From Adiantum capillus-veneris (lineage: Eukaryota > Streptophyta > Polypodiopsida > Polypodiales > Pteridaceae): 64,000 nt of DNA. The translations under genes and the position numbers were made by a program. Every line of letters starts with the position of its first letter. Positions within the stretch are counted from its first letter, which is position 1. Below, piece after piece: positions 13,308 through 26,815 of the stretch. The stretch is taken from NCBI GenBank assembly GCA_014529385.2, contig CM043965.1:61959933-62023932 (forward strand), written 5' to 3'. Under the pieces are notes generated by a model. That model made no database searches, was not told the DNA's origin, and was given only the letters and a program-made list of their open reading frames with translations.

Positions 13308-14205
13308 ATATGTTTTCAGTTGAAGAATGGCGCCTTGCAGATAGGTTCACGACGGACAAGCAGAATGACAGGGCTGACATTCGTGCAATATGGAATTGCG
13401 TGTTGTCTCCTGCAGTGCTCGTGTTTCCTCTATGGTATAGACTAATTAAAAGAATCCCACTGATATGGCCAAGGCCACCGCCTCCGTTGAGCGTCCAGCG
13501 TAGGGTTCTCATTTTGGACCTTAATGGATTACTGTTCAAGGAATTTGATGAAAAATATGGTGAAGAATTGCCCTACTGGCCAGAAATGCGGTATGTTCTT
13601 GAAGGGGATACACAGTTTTGGGTAAGGCCCGATGCAGAAGTGTGTTCCTGAATTTTTGTTTCAGATGGTTCGAAGTGTGGATATGGAGCTGCTGCGAGTT
13701 TGAGAAGCTCAAACGCATGCTAGTGACAGTGTTCCCTGACCACCACAAAAGATTCAATAGAGTGGTAAGTCAGGTGCAGTGCACAAGGGCCCCTTTTAAA
13801 TTGGGCGCGACAGATAAACCAGTGTTCCACAAGAATCTCGAAAATTTTCCTGACCTACCACCTGACACACTTATCTTTGATGATTCTAGATATAAGCTAA
13901 TGTCTAATCCATTGGGGTCATTTCTTGTTTTTCCCAAGCTAGAAAAGCAGTCTAAAGAAGTGCGCACCTGTTTTCTGTCAACCACTGTCATAAACTGGCT
14001 AGCACACCGGTCGATCTCTAAGGATAGAATTGAGTATACAAAGAGGACTGTAATTTGTGAAGACGGACAACTTGACGACACTTATGTGCGTCTTTTTATT
14101 GGAAATGGCGGATTGACTTTTTCCAGAAGAAAGGAACATATTTTTTTAATAAAAAAAAAGCTTCATAAAGTCTGTGAAGTGGGTGACTTTTGTCGATGGA
14201 TGTAA
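13308..14205 (+). pseudogene. Element A NIF/FCP1-type HAD phosphatase-domain exon, frameshifted
   Basis: An acceptor (catctgcag, ending 13307) leaves two bases before ATG 13310, so the exon needs one base from an upstream exon. Residues after the start reach the HAD motif I LILDLNGLLF, then VRPDAEV, then a frameshift caused by two extra bases (TG at 13643-13644). The frame then resumes with FEVWIWSC (motif II region) and TLIFDDSRYK (the late acidic motif). In FCP1/SCP phosphatases motif I is D-x-D-x-T/V; here the second Asp is Asn, so catalysis is doubtful. Some plant NIF-domain proteins share D-L-N-G. It ends at 14205. It aligns closely with the NIF exon at 50316-51091 in element B. Exon 3 of gene A1 has a donor (6331) of the matching phase. 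Confidence 0.8.
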
Positions 14206-15253
<1,048 letters not shown>

Positions 15254-15292
15254 TATACACAAAATTATGCATTATGTATTTCTTAAGATGGT
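15254..15292 (+). repeat. 39-bp exact copy of coding DNA from 16814-16852
   Basis: The 39 bases starting tatacacaaaattatgcatt are identical at 15254-15292 and 16814-16852, in the same orientation. The second is inside exon 2 of the A transposase (peptide DHLKKYIMHNFVY on the minus strand). The first directly abuts the gene's last stop codon. This looks like filler DNA from break repair or template switching. Confidence 0.9.
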
Positions 15293-18200
15293 TATAGCTC
15301 AAAAGGCATACTATTGTAGATAGACTCACTGACATCAAGTGATATTGTATATAGTTTTGAGTTGCTCGGATGGGGTATCATGGGGATTTTGATTGCCCGA
15401 ACAAGATGTGAATATATGAACACCTCTGGCTTTTTGTCCAAAAGCTCGTAGGTCTGCTCATTTATCATACGATAGTAAAACCCTTTGATAGCATAGGATC
15501 CTCACCCAATGATATTGCCCCAGTCATCTTCAGCATAATGAAACTCCTCAATAGCTACAGTGCATTTCACTATATAGAAATACACTTTTTCTTCATTGTC
15601 ATTTGGTGCAGGAATAGCAAAATTATCACCAACAATAAGGGCTTGATTGAGGGTGTCATAGTGTCCTTCATACGCTGCATCCTCATTTATTTTGTCGTCA
15701 TCGTCTTCCCCTTCTTCTGTAGGCTCCAAAATAACGTATGTCCAGAAAGGAACGTGTGACTTGCTCACACATCTCCTCCACTTTTCTTGTTTACATGCAC
15801 TACAAAAACAAGACAGTGAACGTGTTCTCAAAGCACTTGTATCATGCTCTGAATATGCAGAAACAGAGTGCATTGAGCGGGTATTTTTTACAGCCTTCAC
15901 ATCCCAATTTTTTCCCTTTTCGACATCTCCCAATTCAGTCACCCAAAAAATCATGCTTACATAATGGGCCTGGGATGCATAGGTGGCTGTAGCACCATCT
16001 GACAAGGTCCGTCTCAATAATGCCACAACATCTGCAGCACAGTCTATCTTTGGGCAGTTTGGCTACAATTGGTATTGAGTTAAAGACCTTTTTATCACTG
16101 CTCCTGCACCGTCGTGTTCTCCCTTACCATGGCCGGATCCAAAAAAGTTCCAAGACATTTTCCATCCCGTAAAAACACTGTATCTGCATTTTATTCAATG
16201 GATAGAAGAAGATTAATATACTCTTGGCACGATAAAATTACCAAAAAAAACACGTATTATAATATTACTGATGTTAGACAAGCATTTTATTACAACTTTA
16301 ATGCCAATATTATAGGTCTCTATATTAAAACCACCTTCAGATAATGTTTGTTAGAACATGGTATACCTGGCAAGGAAATAGAATGGTCTTCTTGCTTTGA
16401 ATTGTGAAGCTGCTCCATCAGACCATACCCAATGATGCCTTATGTTTAGACCAAATTGCTTTAGCCATTCTGCATGTTTCAGAAAACAGTGTTGAACAAA
16501 ATGTGTGTCATGTTGCTTGTCATCTAAAATGAAGAAGTGAATTGTCTTGTGGATGTCACCTGCATAATATAAAAATCATAAATTATTGAAGGCTTAATAC
16601 AAAAGAAATAATACTGATCTAGGGTGATGTCATTACCTGCAATTCGCAAATATGTTATGTGCACAAAAATAGTTACTTGATTTGAATACCAGTGCATGGA
16701 CTGAATCTCATTTTGTTCTTTGAAACTATAATTTTCAGCAAAGTCAACAACTAACACAACAATATCTTCTGGAAATCTTTGTATGCATTCCTTATATTGT
16801 TCTGCTTGCCATCTATACACAAAATTATGCATTATGTATTTCTTAAGATGGTCTTTGAACATGACTGAGAGATCCTGGCATGATATTTCCTTATGCGACA
16901 AGACTTTCCTTTTCTTCTTCTGACCGTCACGCGCAGTTCCTACTTCTAGGTCCTCAAAAATCTTCACCACAATCTTTTTAGCAATAAATGCAGCCTCTGC
17001 AGCACAAAAATATAACTTATCCGGGCCACAGGTTTTACATTGACCACTCAAGCAGGCAAGGGCATGGAAGGTGGACCTATCTGATTTTGGACACAGTATA
17101 GAGTCCAATAAGGCTGTTACACTCTTGATAGGGTTTTTTGGTGCCTTGCATCCACCATTGTCTTTGCATATGTTGCATTGACATTGGCAAGCTTTTCCAT
17201 GCAGACCGAATACAGAACTTCGCATGTGATTTATGGCATCCTTTAGGAAGGACATTTGAACATGTGAAATGCAGCAGCAAGTATATCGGTCTCTCAATTT
17301 CCGCACAAAATATGGCTTCATGTACTCAAACGCACGCTGCCTTATTATAATTTTAGGGTATTGTTCTTTGAAGTTGAGAAAGAGCTCCACCTACAATGAA
17401 GAACATATATGGTTAAACAACATTGAAGAAAACTGCACGTTTTTATTATCTTTGAAGAAAACTGTTACATTACTATAAAGTAGTATTTTTATTTCAAACC
17501 AGTATGTTTTTTCACTTAATTGGTTAGGCAAACCAGTACATATGAACACATGTCCTTGGTACGTACCAGTGGTATATAAGTGTCAACCTTCAAATGTTCT
17601 TACGGCTGATGTAAACCAGTCTTTTCATTTAAAACCGGTATGTTATTTACCTAACCAGTACATGTGAGCACTTAACCATGATGTATACCAGTGAGAAATA
17701 AGTGTTAAAAAAATTTTACTGGATATGTACACCAATATTTTCCTTTCAAACCGATATGTTTTTTACCTATCTGACATGACAAACAGTACATGTGAACACT
17801 CGACCAGTACATGTGAACACTTAACCACGATGTATACCAGTGAGAAATAAGTGTTAAAAGTTTTTCACTGGTTATGTAAACCAGTTTTTTACGTAACTGA
17901 TATGACAAACAGTACATGTGAACACTCGACCAAGATGTTTACTGGCATAAAATGTGTAAACGGTTTTAAATCTATTTACTGGTTATGCAAACCGGTATTG
18001 TAATATCAAACCGCTATTAGTTTTTATATAACTGGTTATGTAGTATGTCTACTACATACCACATATACACTTGACCGAGCTGTAAACTACTGTGAAAATG
18101 TGTTAACCAGTTGAAATTAATTTACTCGTTATATAACCAGTCTTTTCATTTTAAACCAGTATTAGTAAGTGCATAATTGTCGGGTTAACTAGTACATCTT

Positions 18201-19568
18201 TCACATACCACATATATACTCTTGACCAAGTTCTATACTAGTGGGAAAAAAGTGTTACCAGCTAAAATTAATCTACTAGCTATGTAAACCAGTTTTTTCA
18301 TTTAAAATCGGTATTAGTTATTACATAACTGGTTAGGTTAACCTAGCATAGAGAACCTAGCACAAACCTGCATACTGAATTCGCTACTACTGCTGACTCG
18401 GACCTGTCAATATTGGGGAGCAACTACCATGTGGAAGAGATGAGGCAAGGCTGCGAAGCAAGGAAGGGCATACTATGAACGCTATGCAGGCAAAAGCAGA
18501 CTCGCAGAGTACAATTGCTAGGAAATTTGGGATTTTTAATTTTAGTCCCATTTGTTTATACATATCATACGCGTGTGAAAGTATGCGTCTCCAAACGTAT
18601 GTTTCAGCAAACATACGCATATGATAAAAACTATGTTTCCATTTATATTCTCCTTCACATCCAATATTTATCTACTCTTAATCTAGGACCAAATACAGAT
18701 TCCCCTTATTTCCATTTATAACTTCCTTCATATCCGATTTCATATCTACTCTTATCAACCCATTTATAGTGAATACAGGTCATGAATGCAAATATTAGAA
18801 AACAAAAATGGATATAGTGAAGCAAGTTATTACATGAGATTGTTCAAGAAGATGCACAGGATGTTTGACATATGAATTTCTTTCAATACGCTTTCTGCAC
18901 ACATCCTTCTTATTGGGTGAAACACGAGTGTTAGACATCCAAAAAGAGAAGATCAACTCTTTCTCATCAGGTGTTATGAAACCACGATCCATGGGTTGTT
19001 GAGCACACAAAGAGATTGGCAAATTGCCATCACCTGCTGCCCTCAACCGATTCTTTGCAGCTATGAAGTTCCTCTTGTGCAAATTTAGCAATTTAGATGC
19101 AGCTGAAACATTCACTTAATTTGAGGTAGATGTACACTCAACATTCATAAGCATTGTGGTGATGAACCTTAAGAAAGAGCTCATGTCCGCTCTTGGTAAT
19201 TTTATTGCATCTATTGTGTTGCGTATGGCTTCAGCGAAGGTTTTTTGTGCCCTAGGCATTTCAAGGTCTCCAAGAGAAGGATGATTAACAAACTTGCACA
19301 AAATATGTGAGCGTGATGCAACATCGAGGGCCTTTGTACGCCGATTGAAGAGCATAACAAGGTCATTGCAAAGTCTTTGACGCTTTGCATCATCGGCACC
19401 ATTTTGATCATTATCTTCCTCACGTGCTACCTGCTCAAGCTTGTTCTTAGCACGTGTCTCCCTCTTTCTCCTAGCATGATATTCCTTGACCCCATCAACA
19501 GCATACCTAGCACACAGTTCACAGTGAGGCTGAGAGCAGTCACATACAGTGTGAGATTCTTGCTCCAT
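15292..19568 (-). pseudogene. Element A transposase: RNase H-fold DDE-type protein, broken by three stops
   Basis: Minus-strand exons are 19568-18834 (ATG 19568), 17390-16637, 16559-16367 and 16183-15292, all with GT-AG borders and matching phases. Three widely spaced acidic motifs fit a DDE fold: VVLVVDFAENYS, then WVWSDGAASQFK, then GSGHGKGEHDGAGAVIKR. The same three motifs typify a large uncharacterised family seen in many eukaryotes. Cys-rich segments (CQCNICKDNGGC; SGQCKTC) precede the core. The C terminus has LRTRSLSCFCSAC followed by a GD-F segment that may be a Tudor/BAH-like reader. In-frame stops lie at 19116-19118 (TAA), 16063-16065 (TAG) and 15502-15504 (TGA); clear family sequence continues beyond each. 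It should have recognised the A termini in the nucleus. The family assignment comes from motifs only. Confidence 0.8.
17480..18350. repeat. Degenerate repeats in the large intron of the A transposase
   Basis: The intron (18833-17391) contains repeated phrases such as cagtacatgtgaacacttaacca, gatgtataccagtgagaaataagtgtta and aaaccggtatgt, about 50-120 bp apart with many substitutions. ACCGGTAT-like cores link it to the repeats at 5.6 and 14.4-15.1 kb. The remaining intron sequence (18350-18833) shows nothing. Confidence 0.65.
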
Positions 19569-19688
19569 GCTAGAGAGGGAGGGATTGAGCGAGGTGATAG
19601 GCCTACAGAGAGCAAGAGCAGTATATGATAGCAATAGATGTGTGATAGGCCTACAAAGTAAAACAGCAAAACGAGAGAGCGGGAAGAC

Positions 19689-19751
19689 AAAGAGTTGGCT
19701 GACATGCATAGTTAAGAGCTACAGAACCGTCTTCTATATTTGAAAAAGAGG
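19689..19751 (+). repeat. Element A subterminal tandem unit, first copy (split by B)
   Basis: aaagagttggctgac...cttctatattt at 19689-19741 recurs in the same orientation at 53781-53832, with roughly five differences in 50. Joining 19689-19751 to 53761-53780 across element B gives a unit that continues to match copy 2 beyond the junction (aaaaag..tgtggaaat). This was a tandem duplication at A's right end before B landed. It lies upstream of the transposase ATG and may be promoter or transposase-binding DNA. Confidence 0.8.
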
Positions 19752-19768
19752 TAAGACCATATTAGGTA
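19752..19768 (+). repeat. Left terminal inverted repeat of element B
   Basis: TAAGACCATATTAGGTA is identical to the reverse complement of 53742-53758. A short AAAGTGGGAAAA string lies further in on the left (about 19850) and directly inside the right TIR, so imperfect similarity extends further. The 19769-20044 stretch holds no gene. Confidence 0.85.
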
Positions 19769-20044
19769 TTTTGGTAAAAATCTCACATTATGGGAATCTC
19801 CAAATCAACTAAATTCATGTAATTTGGGAATTTTCCACTTAAAGTGGGAAAAGTTGAGGTGTGTGGTTAGTAAATAAAGTGAAAATCTCATAGGATTGTG
19901 GTGTTGATAAACACCAAAAGTCAAGAGGATGTACAACACATGGATTTGAATAATAACTATAAATTACATAAAACAAAGGAAGATACAAAAAAGATTTTGT
20001 TTACAAACTGACTAGTATAGTCACAATAGAAGCTCCACATAATT

Positions 20045-23000
20045 CTACTCCACATTTGATACCATATCTGAACTTTGATCCAAGTGTGGTTGATGTGCAC
20101 GAGTGAGGCCTTCTTTGGATTTTAGAGCATGCCTTTCTGGAATCTTTATTCTAGAAAATGGTCCTTCTTTGTTGGGTCTCCAGGACCAAACAATTGCATC
20201 TATAGTTTCCCACACTTGTGGGTCCTTATAGTTGACAGCCCAATAACCCTTCCAACAATTGCTGTAAGCTTGAGTATCTGTCATCCCACTTTTTCTCGCG
20301 CAAGGTGCCCAATATTGAATCAAGAGTTTTCTGTAGTTTGGTGATGTAGGCTCATTATCAATGTCAGATAAAGCCATTGCAAGCCACACTGGATAGATTT
20401 CTGTGTCACTCGGAACAAGCATAAGAAAGTCACCTTGGTGCACATCAGACATAGGGTCAAACTCTTCCCTTGGCCTATCTCGTTGAGGCCCACAAAAATG
20501 ATCGTTCAACTCTTCAAGGCCTAGGAATCTTTCTGCTCCTTGTTGCAAATTCATTGTAGTGCTTTGTAGGTGAGAATATTCTTGAGTTTTTGGCCAAAAC
20601 ATTTCATACAAGACTCCCTCTGATATGATTGCTTTTCCAATCTCTTCAATTACCTTACTCCAATAATCTATCACGGGTCTATAATATCGCGGAATACTTG
20701 AACCATTCCCTAAATTTTTCCAAAATTTTATATAGTTCTTTAGCCCCAAAATGACTTCTTTGTGGGCCTTGACATACTCCGCCATTTGTACTAGAGGTGG
20801 ATCTCCATGTGGTAACATTGGCTTGCCTTCTGTGTCTGTTTTCCAAAGGCGAATACTTCCACTCCAACTTGATACACCTACATGTGCCTTATATTGCATC
20901 ATTGGTGTCTCATCCTGCATAAAGAACCTGAACTGAAGCGGTTTGGAATGTCCAACAAGTATGTCTTGTCCATCACAAAGATAGCCATCACAATATTGCT
21001 TGAAATCGGGGATCTTTGTGAGAAAAAATGGAGCTGGAGATGAAGATGAGCTGTTTCGTAATGTATCCATCAAATGTGGCAAAGTATAGGTTTGTGTAAC
21101 TCTCAGCTTCTCTGAAAACCTACTAAACATGGCGTCTATGTCCTCATGTGTATGCCCAACCATTAAAAATCCCAGCTGGATGGTTTTGAAAACACCCCTT
21201 GCAACAAGCATTGACAAATAGGCAAATAAGTATCGATTTTTGTTTTCCCCTGCACAATTATCCAATTGTAGCAACAAGTTCTCTGGCAATCTGCGAAATG
21301 TTGACCCCAATTCCTCTTCTGCAATTTCTGACGACTGCACAATGGGCTCTTTTCCATCACTCAAGTTATGGTAGTCCAAAGCATCCCTTGAGTTCAAAGC
21401 ATGTAGTAGTGAAATATTGCTCCTTGGAAGTCCATTTGTTACTAGATCACCAAGAGGATGCTTATCTATCCTCTCTAGGTTATGTAAACAATTAGCAATT
21501 GAGCCAATTGTAAGATTTGGATCAGCTGGCCACAAACCATTCAAGACAAAGTGTCCGTAATGACCTTCTCCATGTCCATGAGTGATCATGCCAATCAATG
21601 CCACCTGCAGATTATATCCTGAATCCACACCCTTGGGAACAATGCGTAATCTAGGAATGGCAGTCTTCTTTTGATCCATCTTATCATGGATTATGCATAC
21701 ATATTTTTGTGGTTGAGTTTCTGAATACGTGCGCCATGCATAATATAGGCTTCTGCAACTCTTTTGTTGTGCCATGTGAACTTCTCTCTCCCTCAAGAGA
21801 AGAGCTCTCTCTTCAAGAGAAGGTTTAGCTTCTAACCTTGCCTTGATTGAGCTACAAATATTGCACTTAGAGAACTCACTCGTCTTTGTTAAAGTGACAT
21901 GTGGGTACTCTTTGTTCCAAATTCTACCAAAAGAAGATTGGGATAGCTTCTTCTCATAGCCCATTTGGTCAAGTGTCGTGTTGATTTCACATAAAATATC
22001 CACTTGTTTGTATGTTGATGGAATCACCAATTGAGTCTCTCTTGAGCCATCTAGCAGTGTTCTACTTCTATGTGGCATCTTCTCAGAGTTGTTTTCCACA
22101 AACTCATTTAGTAGTGCTCTTGCTAAACTAGTATGTTGAAGTCCCCTTCTCAATGTACATGTGTTCCCATGTACATATTGGCGCACACCATTTTCAAAGT
22201 TCTCCTTGTATCGATAAAATGATGTCTTTGGTATTCCATGTAGCTCATACCATGCTCTACAACAAACAATAGAGCCATTTAGCCTGAATTGGTATCGTGA
22301 CTTCTCATCTTTCTGATAACATATAGAAAGAACATCATAAACATAATTAGTGCGTGATTTTTGAGACTCTCCCCAAAACTGTTGTCGTAACCTTGTCACC
22401 ATATCACGATCTGCAAATGGCAACATTTTTGTGCACAACAATCAATGCATGATACCCTTTGAATTGATTTGTTTGAAAGGTAAAAAGTCGAAGCTGGTGC
22501 TGCTTTTGATTTTTGAGTCCTGTTCATGAAAGTGTATCGTCTCTTCCTTGACAACTGGACAACATTACTCCCATCAAGTTTTTTTCCAACATTGTCATCG
22601 TTGGATACATCCTCATATGTAGCATGCATGCCATCAACAGGAACAAATCGTTGTAATGGGCTCCCATTCAACATTGTTGTCTGCTTGATGGGCCACTTTA
22701 GCAAAGTGATGCTACCCACTTCAACCACATCATCAATGCTTGCATTTTCTCTTTCAATACCCACACCCACACAATCAGGACCAAGTTCCTGAAAGTTGAC
22801 ATAATCATGTGGAAATACATATAAGATGGTCCCTTCATTCATGGTTTGCATCATTGTGTCATCTTTTAAAAGGACCCTCTGATTTCTCCAAGACTCTCGA
22901 ATCATTGCTTCAAATTCTGGGCTTGTCATAGGTATTGCATCTGTAACTAGAGGATCAGAATGATCATGTTCTTCATCACCATTGTAGCTTTCCTGTGGAT

Positions 23001-23272
23001 CAATTAAGTTCCCATTTAATACAAAAGATTGCAAAAGAAGCTTTGACCATCGAACAACACTCCATAATGAGCCTTGGAGAGATGAAGTATCCATTGTAGG
23101 AAAAGGTAGGACCACATCCTTCAAGCATTCCTCCACTAGTATGGAGACATTTCCTTGCCCTATCTTTGTACCACCACAAGTGGAATCTGGATCTGTTCTA
23201 CACACACAGCCAATACCAACAATTTCATTGTCAAGTATCATATGTACTTTCTCCCCAGATTCAAAGTCCATC
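20045..23272 (-). pseudogene. Element B transposase: DUF7869-type DDE protein, one frameshift
   Basis: A continuous exon runs from an acceptor just before ATG 23271 to a stop at 20045. The first 285 or so residues are an acidic N-terminal region ending in a Cys pair. The frame then shifts by one base near 22423-22430 (a TGTTGCC context after an A run), after which a 798-codon frame follows. It contains a helix-turn-helix-like segment (AWYELHGIPKTSFYRYKENF), a CNIC finger, and the acidic triad of the family: YVCIIHDKMDQ, LLLQLDNCAGENKNRY and MVGHTHEDIDAMFSRF. The C terminus (GDFLMLVPSDTEIYPVWLA) resembles a Tudor/BAH-like reader. An upstream non-coding exon is implied by the acceptor. One missing base could be a real mutation or a sequencing error, so the gene may be functional. 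Confidence 0.8.
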
Positions 23273-23379
23273 CTGTAAGTGAAAAAGATTACATTGTTAA
23301 ATCCATAGTTATAGAAAAATACTCTTCAAACAAAAAATCATGCTACAACATGGAAAAGGTTTGCATAGGTTGGACAAGT

Positions 23380-25220
23380 GGTGAACCTTGAGACCAAATC
23401 CTCCTTGCTATATTAATGGAAGCAAGGTTGGAAATTATGGTGGATCTTGAAACCAAAGCATCCTTGCTATATTAGAGCATAGGTTGGACAAGTGGTGGAC
23501 CTAGTTGTAATACCCACTGCCACCTATCAACTACTATAGGACTATGCTTTCCAATGTCCAAGTATCCCTTGAGGCTTTCAAGGTTGAACACGTGGTGGAC
23601 CTTGAAACAAAATCCCCTTTCTATATCAGAGCATAGCTTGGACAAGTGGTGGACCTAGTTATAATGCCCAATATCCAAGGTGAAATACCTTAGGACCTTG
23701 CTACCTTGCTTGCCAATGTTTACGTAGCCCCTCATTTATTTAATGGAAGTAAGGTTGGACAAGTGGTGGACCTTGAAACCAAAGCCTCTTTGCTATATGA
23801 GAGCATAGGTTGGACCTAGTTGTAATACCCACTGCCACCTATCAACTACTATAGGACTATGCTTTCCAATGTCCAAGTATCCCTTGAGTCTTTCAAGGTT
23901 GAACACGTGGTGGACCTTGAAACGAAAATCCCCTTTCTATATCAGACCATAGCTTGGACAAGTGGTGGACCTAGTTATAATGCCCAATATCCAAGGTGAA
24001 ACACCTTAGGACCTTGCTACCTTGCTTGCCAATGTTTACGTAGCCCCTCATTTCTTTAATGGAAGCAAGGTTGGACAAGTGGTGGACCTTGAAACTAAAG
24101 CCTCTTTGCTATATGAGAGCATAGGTTGGACCTAGTTGTAATACCCACTGCCACCTATCAACTACTATAGGACTATGCTTTCCAATGTCCAAGTATCCCT
24201 TGAGTCTTGCAAGGTTGAACACGTGGTGGACCTTGAAACGAAAATCCCCTTTCTATATCAGAGCATAGCTTGGACAAGTGGTGGACCTAGTTATAATGCC
24301 CAATATCCAAGGTGAAATACCTTAGGACCTTTCTACCTTGCTTGCCAATGTTTACGTAGCCCCTCATTTCTTTAATGGAAGCAAGGTTGGACAAGTGGTG
24401 GACCTTGAAACCAAAGCCTCTTTGCTATATGAGAGCATAGGTTGGACCTAGTTGTTATACCCACTGCCACCTATCAACTACTATAGGACTATGCTTTCCA
24501 ATGTCCAAGTATCCCTTGAGTCTTGCAAGGTTGAACACGTGGTGGATTATTGAAACCAAAATCCCCTTTCTATATCAGAGCATATCTTGGACAATTGGTG
24601 GACCTAGTTATAATGCCCCTCCTTTCTTTAATGGAAGAAAGGTTGGAAAAGTGGTGAATCTTGAAACCCAAACCCTTTGGCTATATATAGAGGATAGCTT
24701 GGACAAGTGGTGGGCTTAGTTGTAGTATCCAATGTCCAAGGTCCAAGGTGAACTATGTAAAGACCTTACTTCCAAAAACAAAGTCGTACAAGTGGTTCTC
24801 CTTCAAACCAAAACGTCCTTAGTGTATTAGAACATAGCTTGGAGAAGTCGTGGACTTAGTTGTAATGGTGAATGTCCAAAGCAAACTATTATAGGACCTT
24901 GCTTCCCAAATCAAGTTTGGACAAGTGGTGGATCTTGAAACCAAAACCCCCTTACTGTATTAGAGCATAGCTTAGATAAGTGGTGGACCTAGCTGCCATG
25001 GAAAATGTTCAATGTGAACTGCTACAGGACCTTGCTATTAAATGTCTAAGTAGAGCTAGCTTCTTTAATGGAATCAAGGTTGGGAAAGTGGTGCATCTTG
25101 AAACCAAAAGCCCTTTATTGTATTAGAGCATAGCTTGGACAAGTGAGGGACCTAGTTTTAATGTGTGATGTCCAAAGAAAAGTATTACAAGACCTTGCTT
25201 TCCAATATTTGAATTGGTCA
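23380..25220 (+). repeat. Repeat array 1 of element B (about 315-bp units)
   Basis: Units starting ggaag(c/t)aaggttggacaagtgg at about 23746, 24061 and 24378 are about 315 bp apart and highly similar. A partial unit precedes them and decayed units follow to about 25.2 kb. Each contains three to four versions of TTGGACAAGTGGTGGACC in + orientation. There is no coding potential. Confidence 0.88.
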
Positions 25221-26050
25221 AGTGGTTAAAACTAAGTATAAAACTTTGACCATTTTCTTCTCGAATTGCCAAAAAGCTAGTTTTAGACACCCCTAAATGA
25301 AAATGGTTTAGGGTGGCCTTAAGCAACGTTTTTTCAAAGACTTGAACAAAAGGGTTGCCGAAGAGTAATGAAAATTTATTATGGCTTGAAGTGCCTGAGT
25401 ATGTGAAAACAAGCCTAGGTTTTCCACGAGGCAAAAGGTGACATAATAAGAACATTGGAAACTTAGGATTGACCATGTGGCCTAAACTTTGGCAAGTGAA
25501 GTGGTGGCCAAGTTTTGTGGCACAATGTGCACTTGGTCCTATATGTGTTGACCACTTGGCTAAATCTAGGACCATAAGGCCAAACCTTTGGCACCTTAAA
25601 TATAGTATGGGACATAATCTAGAACTGCTATAGTAAATTAGTAGCATAGTTAATACGTTAATATTTGTATTATATTTAAGTATATGCTAAATATAATTTA
25701 TGTTCAAAATTTCACTAATGAAGAATGTTCCCATTTAGCACTCCAGATGCGGGGTCTTAGGGCAATGCCACAATGGGGTGACAAGGCAGCGCTTCCACGT
25801 GAGGTTGGGGGTAGCGCTCTTGATGGGGATGTGGAATATAGCGCTCTCGATGGCGGGGCTTGGGAGGCTGATTTTGGGATATTGTTCCGGGCGGGGTCCG
25901 GGGCAGCGCCCCAGGCGGGGTCAAGGGGCGGCATATTTTTTTTAAAAAGTGAATTCATAGTATAGAGTTACACATGTTTTGCATATTTTCAACCATGATT
26001 TCTTTCATTTTGGCTGTGTGAATTGGTTAATGTTTTATATTGCTTTTGTT
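25221..26050. other. Gap between arrays with a GC-rich island
   Basis: The interval 25221-25700 is decayed repeat-like sequence without a gene. At about 25745-25930 a GC-rich patch (gcgctcttgatggggatg; gcgctctcgatggcggggc; gcgggg repeats) stands out from AT-rich surroundings and looks like a small inserted fragment. A frame at 25958-25704 on the minus strand covers it but has no domain. 25940-26050 shows nothing. Confidence 0.5.
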
Positions 26051-26783
26051 TTTTTTAATCCTATGATAAAACATGGACTTGTAGCATACGTGGCATTCTA
26101 ATAAACCCTATCAAGATTAGGCACAGAGAGCGCACGAGCAACGCACACAGAGAAAGCAGGCGAGCAGCAAACACACAGAAAGCGCACACGGATCGCACAC
26201 AGTTGGAGTATACGCGCACGTAGAGGAGCAAGCTCGGCATCGTACACAACAAACAGGTGGAGCGCACAGGATTGAAAGTTCGCGCACAAGATAAAGAAAC
26301 AGCAGTGTACGCAACGCTTTCCAGAAGGGCAGGATCGGGCATAGCTTCTTCACACCTCACGAATAGAGAAAAAACAGGTATTTCTCTCTCTCTCACTCTC
26401 TGTCTTTCTCCATATAGAGAAGATGGTTCTCTGTAACTCTTCTTGCACACACACTCTCTCGTCAAAAGACAGAGATACGTAGTTTAAAAATATCCCCGCA
26501 CACATACACATATTCCTACACATTGTCTTCCTCTCTTCCACATACATAACCACAGTGAAATCTGTTATCTTGTTGTCTCTGTCTTGAAAATACATGCACA
26601 TATTCCCACACATCGTCTTCCTCACTTCCACATACATAACCACAGTGAAATCTGTTATCTTGTTGTCTCTCTCTTGAAAATACGTGCACATATTCCCATA
26701 CATCGTCTTCCTCTCTTCCACATACATAAACACAGTGAAATCTGTTATCTTTCTCTCTCTCCTCTCTCTAGAAAACATGTATT

Positions 26784-26815
<32 letters not shown>

